Assembly (NCBI RefSeq): GCF_000801335.2
Contig: NZ_JSEH01000015.1
Coordinates: 62,001-126,000 of the forward strand
DNA length: 64,000 nt
Origin: Desulfovibrio sp. TomC
Lineage (GTDB): Bacteria; Desulfobacterota; Desulfovibrionia; Desulfovibrionales; Desulfovibrionaceae
Direction: 5' to 3'
The position numbers and the translations under genes are program-made. Shown here in pieces: positions 59,646 to 64,000 of the stretch. The first letter of the stretch is position 1, and each line of letters begins with the position of its first letter. Under the pieces are notes generated by a model that worked only from the letters and a program-made list of their open reading frames with translations, searched no databases and had not been told where the DNA came from.

Positions 59646-60323
59646 TCAGGCTTCGGCCTTGATCAAGCCGTCGGCAATTTCCACTACCCGGTCGGCCATG
59701 GCCGCATAGGCCGGTTCGTGGGTGACCATGAGCACGCTGATGCCCTCGGTGACGAGCCCCCCAAGGGTGCTTATGATGTGGCGGCCAGTATCGCCGTCGA
59801 GGCTGCCGGTGGGTTCGTCGGCAAAGATCACCCGGGGTTCGGTCACCAGGGCCCGAGCAATGGCTACCCGCTGTTGTTCGCCGCCGGAGAGCCGTCCCGG
59901 CAGCCGGTCGGCCTTGTCGGCCAACCCCACCCGGGCCAGGCAATCCAGGGCCTTGCGCCGTTTGTCCGCCGAAACCGGGCGGATGCTCGATAGAAACGGG
60001 GCCAGCACGTTTTCAAAGGCCGTCAGGTAGGGGAGCAGATGGTGCATCTGAAAGACCATGGAAAAATCCGTGGCCCGCAGCCGGTCGCGCTCCCGGGCCG
60101 AGAGGCTGGACAGATCCCGGTCCTGGTAGAGTACCCGCCCGGCATCCGGGGTGAGCAGGCTGGACAGGACATTGAGCAACGTGGATTTACCGGAGCCGGA
60201 ACGGCCGACAATGCACACGAACTGCCCGGCCTCGATGCCCAGAGACACGCCGCGAAGGGCAGGCGCGTTGCCGGCGTCGGTGGCAAAGGCTTTGCTGATG
60301 TTGTCTGCGACAAGCATGGCCAT
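59646..60323 (-). CDS. ABC transporter ATPase of a DUF2318-linked system
   Basis: The 225-residue ATPase has Walker [10 protein letters not shown], signature [15 protein letters not shown], Walker [13 protein letters not shown] and H-loop MVTHEPAY, and resembles LolD/MacB-type subunits. GGAGG lies 4 bp before ATG 60323. It is 14 bp downstream of the FtsX-type permease, and the DUF2318 gene precedes both. The same gene trio is found in the P19/FtrABCD-type iron-uptake loci (for example the Campylobacter Cj1658-1663 region), where the ATPase corresponds to the last gene. Confidence 0.9.
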   Translation of the reverse strand: MAMLVADNISKAFATDAGNAPALRGVSLGIEAGQFVCIVGRSGSGKSTLLNVLSSLLTPDAGRVLYQDRDLSSLSARERDRLRATDFSMVFQMHHLLPYLTAFENVLAPFLSSIRPVSADKRRKALDCLARVGLADKADRLPGRLSGGEQQRVAIARALVTEPRVIFADEPTGSLDGDTGRHIISTLGGLVTEGISVLMVTHEPAYAAMADRVVEIADGLIKAEA

Positions 60324-60337
60324 AGATCCTCCGATGA

Positions 60338-61504
60338 TTACAGCATGACCAGGGCCTGGGACGGCTCGATGCGGGCGGCGGCCAGGGCCGGCGGCAGCGA
60401 GGCCAGGCTGGAAAGGGCGGCCACGCCGACAAACATGAGGCTAAATTGGAGCGGATCAAAGGCCGGCGCGGCCTGTTCCCCGAGATCGAGCAGGGCCATG
60501 AGCCGGCCGCTGGCCGCAAACCCTGTCAGATAGCCGATGACGGCGGAGGCTGCGCCAAGGACCAAGGCCTCGAGATTCATGAGGAAGAAGACCGCTGCCT
60601 GGGAAAATCCCAAGGCCCGCAGCAACCCGATCTCGTTTTTGCGTTCGTTGACCGAGGAAAAAACCGACAGTCCGATCATGACGCAGGCCGTAAGCAAGAT
60701 GACCCCGGAGACGGCCAGGGCCAAATGCTTGACGAAATCCACGGTCATCATCCGGCTTTTGACCACCTGCTGCATGGCCTTGACGTCTGTTCCCGGCAAG
60801 CCGGCCGCGATTTGCGCCGTAATCTCCTCAATGGGACACCCTGAGCACAGGGCCGCTACTTCCACGAAATGGACCCGGTTTTCCTTGCCTGCCGCCTGTT
60901 GCAGGGTGTGGAGATCGGCAAAGAGCAGCCGGTCGTCTTCGGAGCCGGTGACGCCGAGCACCCCGGAGACCGTGAAGTCCTTGCCGTCCACGACCACCCT
61001 GGACCCAGGGGCCAGTCCCAGGCGCGACGCCGCTTCGGACCCGGCCACAATGTCAGGAGCCTCGCCAGGGAGTCTCCCGGAGGCCGCGAACCAATGGCTT
61101 TTAATGAGCCGTTCCTGGTCGAAATCCACGCCGACCACGCCCACAGGCACTTCCGCCACCCGGGTCAGCACCACGAATTTCGGGGCCACGGCGCTTAACC
61201 GGTCCTTATGGTGGATGCTCGCGATGGCGGCCAGGGTTTCGTCTTCCTTCAAGTATTTGATGTCCACGGACACGTCGCCAAGGGTCAGGCCGCCGTAGCC
61301 GACCGACAGGGTCTCGGTCTTGGGGCTGACCAGGATATTGGCCCCGTAAGCCGCCAGCTTGGCCTCAAGGCTTTCGCCAACGGCCTTGGACAGTTCGATC
61401 AGGGCCGTCACCGAGGCCACCCCAATGGAGAAGACGGCCACCATGAGCAGGGTGCGGGGCAGCTTGCGGCGCAGGTTGCGAAGGGGAATGGTCAGGATAT
61501 TCAC
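60338..61504 (-). CDS. FtsX-type ABC permease of a DUF2318-linked system
   Basis: The 388-residue permease starts at GTG 61504 with GAGG close upstream. TM1 is at LLMVAVFSIGVASVTALIEL, and a periplasmic MacB-like domain spans about residues 45-250 (AYGANILVSPKTETLSVGYGG, then LGLAPGSRVVVDGKDFTV). Three terminal helices carry SVNERKNEIGLLRALGFSQA. Two nearby cysteines, ALCSGCP near residue 222, might bind metal. In the related P19 loci two such permeases occur; only one is here. Confidence 0.9.
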   Translation of the reverse strand: MNILTIPLRNLRRKLPRTLLMVAVFSIGVASVTALIELSKAVGESLEAKLAAYGANILVSPKTETLSVGYGGLTLGDVSVDIKYLKEDETLAAIASIHHKDRLSAVAPKFVVLTRVAEVPVGVVGVDFDQERLIKSHWFAASGRLPGEAPDIVAGSEAASRLGLAPGSRVVVDGKDFTVSGVLGVTGSEDDRLLFADLHTLQQAAGKENRVHFVEVAALCSGCPIEEITAQIAAGLPGTDVKAMQQVVKSRMMTVDFVKHLALAVSGVILLTACVMIGLSVFSSVNERKNEIGLLRALGFSQAAVFFLMNLEALVLGAASAVIGYLTGFAASGRLMALLDLGEQAAPAFDPLQFSLMFVGVAALSSLASLPPALAAARIEPSQALVML

Positions 61505-61551
61505 AGCACCTCGCTAGGGTTGCGGCTTTGGAAGCGAGCCACATGCATCGG

Positions 61552-62028
61552 CTAGAAAAACGCGGCTCCGGCCGCGATGTCGCCCAGGTTTATGCGAACC
61601 GCGTCGCCTTCAACTGTTGAGGCCAAGGGCGAGGGGTTGCAGCCGCCGCGGACATCACCCACCATCGTCATGTGGAATCGCCGGCCACAGTTGGTGCATA
61701 CGACAAAATCGCCCTCCTGGCGGTAACCCTTTTTCTCCGGATAGCAGACGTCACAGGCGTCAAGGGCGGTGCGCACCCGGCCATCGGCCGTCTTGACGGC
61801 AAAAAATCGGACTTCCTTGCCGCCGGCCGCGACGGCATAGAAATGGGCCTTGCCGTCCTGCAAGTCGGCTAGGGGAAAACTGACGGAACCGTTTACCGGG
61901 GTCAGGCTGGTTGGACCGGAAAACAAGCCCAGTAGGGCGTGGCTCGGTTGGGCCCAGGCCAGGAGAAGGGCCAGGGTCAGGCCGGCGCAGGCGGTGAGCG
62001 TTAGGCGATCAAGTGTTTTAACGAACAT
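61552..62028 (-). CDS. DUF2318 (FtrD-like) membrane-anchored cysteine protein
   Basis: The 158-residue protein has an N-terminal membrane anchor or signal (LTACAGLTLALLLAWAQP). Its DUF2318 domain contains HFYAVAAGGKEVRFFAVK, DACDVCYPEKKGYRQEGDF, CTNCGRRFHM and VRGGCNPSPL. Five cysteines in CxxC and single form are the family hallmark and may bind iron, heme or a cluster during electron transfer to imported Fe(III). AAAGGAAG precedes the ATG. It heads the three-gene cassette with an FtsX permease and an ATPase. The P19 copper/iron protein and FTR1 permease of the wider system are not in the window. Confidence 0.88.
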   Translation of the reverse strand: MFVKTLDRLTLTACAGLTLALLLAWAQPSHALLGLFSGPTSLTPVNGSVSFPLADLQDGKAHFYAVAAGGKEVRFFAVKTADGRVRTALDACDVCYPEKKGYRQEGDFVVCTNCGRRFHMTMVGDVRGGCNPSPLASTVEGDAVRINLGDIAAGAAFF

Positions 62029-62332
62029 GGGGCTTCCTTTTATGGCTGTGGTCCGGGCTGGACTGGTTGGAATAAAGCAGACTGGATCAGTATATTTTTT
62101 TTGCCTCAGCAACGTGTGTGCCAAACAGTCCTGCCCGGCAGTTAAGTCTCATAACCGGCTGGGATGGCTTGGAACGGGCCGTGCACTGCGTCGGACGGGT
62201 CTGTTTCCGTGTGGGGACTGACCTAAATTGTGTATGATTTATGGACAGCCGTGACGGCAATGCGTATAAAAAAATGACGCAGTGTTTTGTTTCTATCCAT
62301 CAGCCGCCAGGAAGGCGCGGACGGGCAAAAAT
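62029..62332. other. 304-bp region without a gene
   Basis: The space separates two divergent genes. Near 62085-62100, on the minus strand, TATACT with an A-rich upstream stretch could be the -10 element of the DUF2318 gene, but no good -35 box is present. The segment 62215-62290 is AT-rich (TTGTGTATGATT, GTATAAAAAAATG) and may contain the histidine-kinase promoter. No open frame has a ribosome-binding site. Confidence 0.4.
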
Positions 62333-64000
62333 GTGTTGCAGGTAACCAGACGATGGCCGTTTCGCGGCGGCGCTTCCCCACTGCTGTTTCTCGGCGCTGC
62401 CGGCATTCTGGCTGCCGTGGTGACGGTCATGGCCGTCATCGATATCGGTCGGGAAAAGCAATATGTGACCGAGCTTTTGCTGGAAAAGGGCGCAGCCCTG
62501 ATCAAGGCTTTTGAGGCCGGCACCCGGACCGGGATGCGCGGGGCTTTTGGAGCGGAGGTCCGTCTGCAGCATCTGCTTGAGGAAACCGCCAATCAACCCG
62601 GCATCTTCTATCTTGCCGTCACGGACGAGAGCGGCCGTATCCTGGCCCACAGCGACGCCTCACGTATCGGGCACACGCTCTTCTCCCCCCAGGCCATGGC
62701 CGATCTGGCCCCGGACGCCACGGAAAAGTGGCGGCTGGCCCAGGAAGAGGGGGATGGACGCCGCTCGCTGCTTGTCTATCGGCGTTTCGTCCCTTCGGCC
62801 ATGGGCCGGGGGCCGCACGGCCTAAAAGCCCATCCGCCGGTCGAGAATCGGGATTTCCTATGTACCGACGATTGTGACGTTCAGGGGATGCGCCGGCCGC
62901 TTCGGGGCGTGCCGCTGGTTATTTTCGTGGGGCTCGACGTAGCCCCCATTGAGGCCGCCCGTCGGGCCGATCTCTTCAATATGCTGGCCACGGCTTCGGT
63001 GGTGCTCATCCTCGGACTGGGCGGAGTGTTGGGACTGTTTCTGGCTCAGAGTTACCGGGCCCAGCGTCGGGCGCTACGCCAGACCACGGCTTTGGCTTCG
63101 GAAGTGGTGGCGTCCATGCCGGCGGGGTTGGTGCTGATTGGGCCGGATGGCCGGGTGGCCATGGCCAATGGGGCGGCCGAGAGTCTGGCCGGGGTGGCTC
63201 CGGGAGGGCTCATTGGCCGGTCGGCGGCCGAGGTGTTGCCGCCGGAGGTGTTGCACAATCCGCCAACCGAAGAGCGCGAGATGGATCTTTCCCTGGCCGG
63301 CGGACCGGTTGCGGCCCACGGGGTATCGGTTTCGGCGGTGCGTACGGATGAGGGGACGCCGGTCGGGTCGCTGGTTGTGCTGCGCGATCTGCGCGAGGTC
63401 CGTCGACTGGAGGCCGAGGTCCGCCGCCGGGAGAAGCTCGCAGCCGTTGGCAATCTGGCCGCCGGGGTGGCCCATGAGATCCGAAATCCCCTCAGTTCCA
63501 TCCGGGGCTATGCCGCTTATTTCGGGGCCAAGTTCGCCCCGGGCAGCGAGGATCGCCAAGCCGCTGAGATCATGGTGCGCGAGGTGGACCGGCTCAACCG
63601 CGTCATCTCGGAATTGATCGAATTCGCCCGTCCCTCGGACCTCAAACGCCGGCCGGTGCGGCTGTCCGATCTGGCCGGCCACGCCGCCCGGCTGATTCGG
63701 CCCGATGCCCTGGCCCGGGGCGTGACCATCGCCCAAGAGCCCTCCAACGCCGATCCCCTGGTCCTGGCCGATCCCGACCGGCTGGCCCAGGCCGTGCTCA
63801 ATCTGTGCCTCAACGCCGTCCAGGCCATGGACTCCGGCGGCGTCATGGGGCTTGGCGTGGGGGTGGCGGCCGATGGCCGGGCCTACCTGGAAGTGACGGA
63901 CACCGGCAGCGGCATTGATCCGGCTGACCGGGATCGGATATTTGATCCCTACTACACCACCAAATCACTGGGCACGGGCCTGGGCCTGCCCATCGCGCAC
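62333..64000 (+). CDS. PAS-domain sensor histidine kinase (ZraS/HydH-like), cut by the window edge
   Basis: At least 556 residues are visible; the reading frame runs off the right edge. The start is uncertain: GTG 62333 gives TM1 at PLLFLGAAGILAAVVTVMAV, but no good ribosome-binding site is present, and GTG 62282 is also in frame. A periplasmic sensor of about 165 residues contains FLCTDDCD. TM2 is at VVLILGLGGVLGLFLA, followed by a PAS domain (MPAGLVLIGPDGRVAMANGA). The H-box GVAHEIRNPLSSI carries His381, then N-box NLCLNAVQAM, G1 DTGSGID and G2 GTGLGLPIA. The type fits ZraS/AtoS-like kinases that pair with sigma54-activating regulators; the partner would lie beyond the edge. Confidence 0.92.
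   Translation, partial: MLQVTRRWPFRGGASPLLFLGAAGILAAVVTVMAVIDIGREKQYVTELLLEKGAALIKAFEAGTRTGMRGAFGAEVRLQHLLEETANQPGIFYLAVTDESGRILAHSDASRIGHTLFSPQAMADLAPDATEKWRLAQEEGDGRRSLLVYRRFVPSAMGRGPHGLKAHPPVENRDFLCTDDCDVQGMRRPLRGVPLVIFVGLDVAPIEAARRADLFNMLATASVVLILGLGGVLGLFLAQSYRAQRRALRQTTALASEVVASMPAGLVLIGPDGRVAMANGAAESLAGVAPGGLIGRSAAEVLPPEVLHNPPTEEREMDLSLAGGPVAAHGVSVSAVRTDEGTPVGSLVVLRDLREVRRLEAEVRRREKLAAVGNLAAGVAHEIRNPLSSIRGYAAYFGAKFAPGSEDRQAAEIMVREVDRLNRVISELIEFARPSDLKRRPVRLSDLAGHAARLIRPDALARGVTIAQEPSNADPLVLADPDRLAQAVLNLCLNAVQAMDSGGVMGLGVGVAADGRAYLEVTDTGSGIDPADRDRIFDPYYTTKSLGTGLGLPIAH

Noticed and set aside
1-64000. CRISPR arrays, tRNA or rRNA genes
   Set aside because: No regularly spaced repeats, no tRNA T-loop plus acceptor pairs and no rRNA-like stretches were found on reading both strands by eye; a covariance-model search would be decisive.

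Overview
The window is about 64 kb of GC-rich DNA with dense, mostly short operons. It looks like the chromosome of a sulfate-reducing deltaproteobacterium of the Desulfovibrionaceae, probably Solidesulfovibrio or a Desulfovibrio magneticus/fructosivorans-like species. The evidence is a Desulfovibrio-type trimeric porin (here broken), a TunR-type recombinase/Mop regulator, LutABC lactate-oxidation proteins, tandem FeoA proteins, TrpB2, many small secreted proteins of unknown function, and methyl-accepting chemotaxis proteins. No tRNA, rRNA, CRISPR array, insertion sequence or prophage was recognised.

Layout. 1-6 kb: the 5' part of pdxJ, ugd with its own terminator, a bactofilin, a small lipoprotein and a large MscS channel. 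6-12 kb: a citrate-synthase homologue with altered active-site residues, lutABC, shikimate kinase, and an ECF sigma factor coupled to a CnrX/Spy-like membrane sensor. 12-23 kb: a solitary FtsX-type permease, an HBM-type chemoreceptor, a secreted beta-helix protein, and a MacAB-like export operon. 23-28 kb: phosphomannomutase/phosphoglucomutase, hflKC, and secF without secD. 28-38 kb: a secreted CBM2 protein, an octapeptide-repeat protein, a degenerate receiver-TPR protein, gap with an NADP-type signature, several small secreted proteins, a HerA/YjgR-like ATPase and a polysaccharide deacetylase. 38-48 kb: a one-domain molbindin, a D,D-carboxypeptidase, a WcbI-like protein, an MBL hydrolase, a calcineurin-type phosphoesterase, an M32 carboxypeptidase, a solitary modA and a porin pseudogene. 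48-57 kb: trpB2, the TunR-like regulator, a divergent oxyanion-uptake operon (alpha/beta hydrolase, ATPase, binding protein, permease), a Fur-box-headed feoA-feoA cluster and a DUF1566 protein. 57-64 kb: a chemoreceptor with a periplasmic CZB zinc domain, a DUF2318-permease-ATPase cassette related to P19/Ftr-type iron systems, and the 5' part of a PAS histidine kinase that runs off the window.

The most coherent system is molybdate/tungstate control. The recombinase-like regulator has lost catalytic residues and carries two Mop domains. Four 27-bp inverted-repeat elements with the same spacing (CACG, 14 bp, CRTG or a close variant) fill the gap between it and the uptake operon. A fifth element of the same geometry lies 12 kb away, upstream of the one-domain molbindin. 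Together they suggest an oxyanion regulon of sensor, importer and storage protein. Other points of interest are the Si-citrate synthase homologue with three active-site substitutions, the porin that has both an amber codon and an internal deletion, a GAPDH with an NADP-type cofactor signature, and a 57-bp palindromic repeat found twice, each time between convergent genes.
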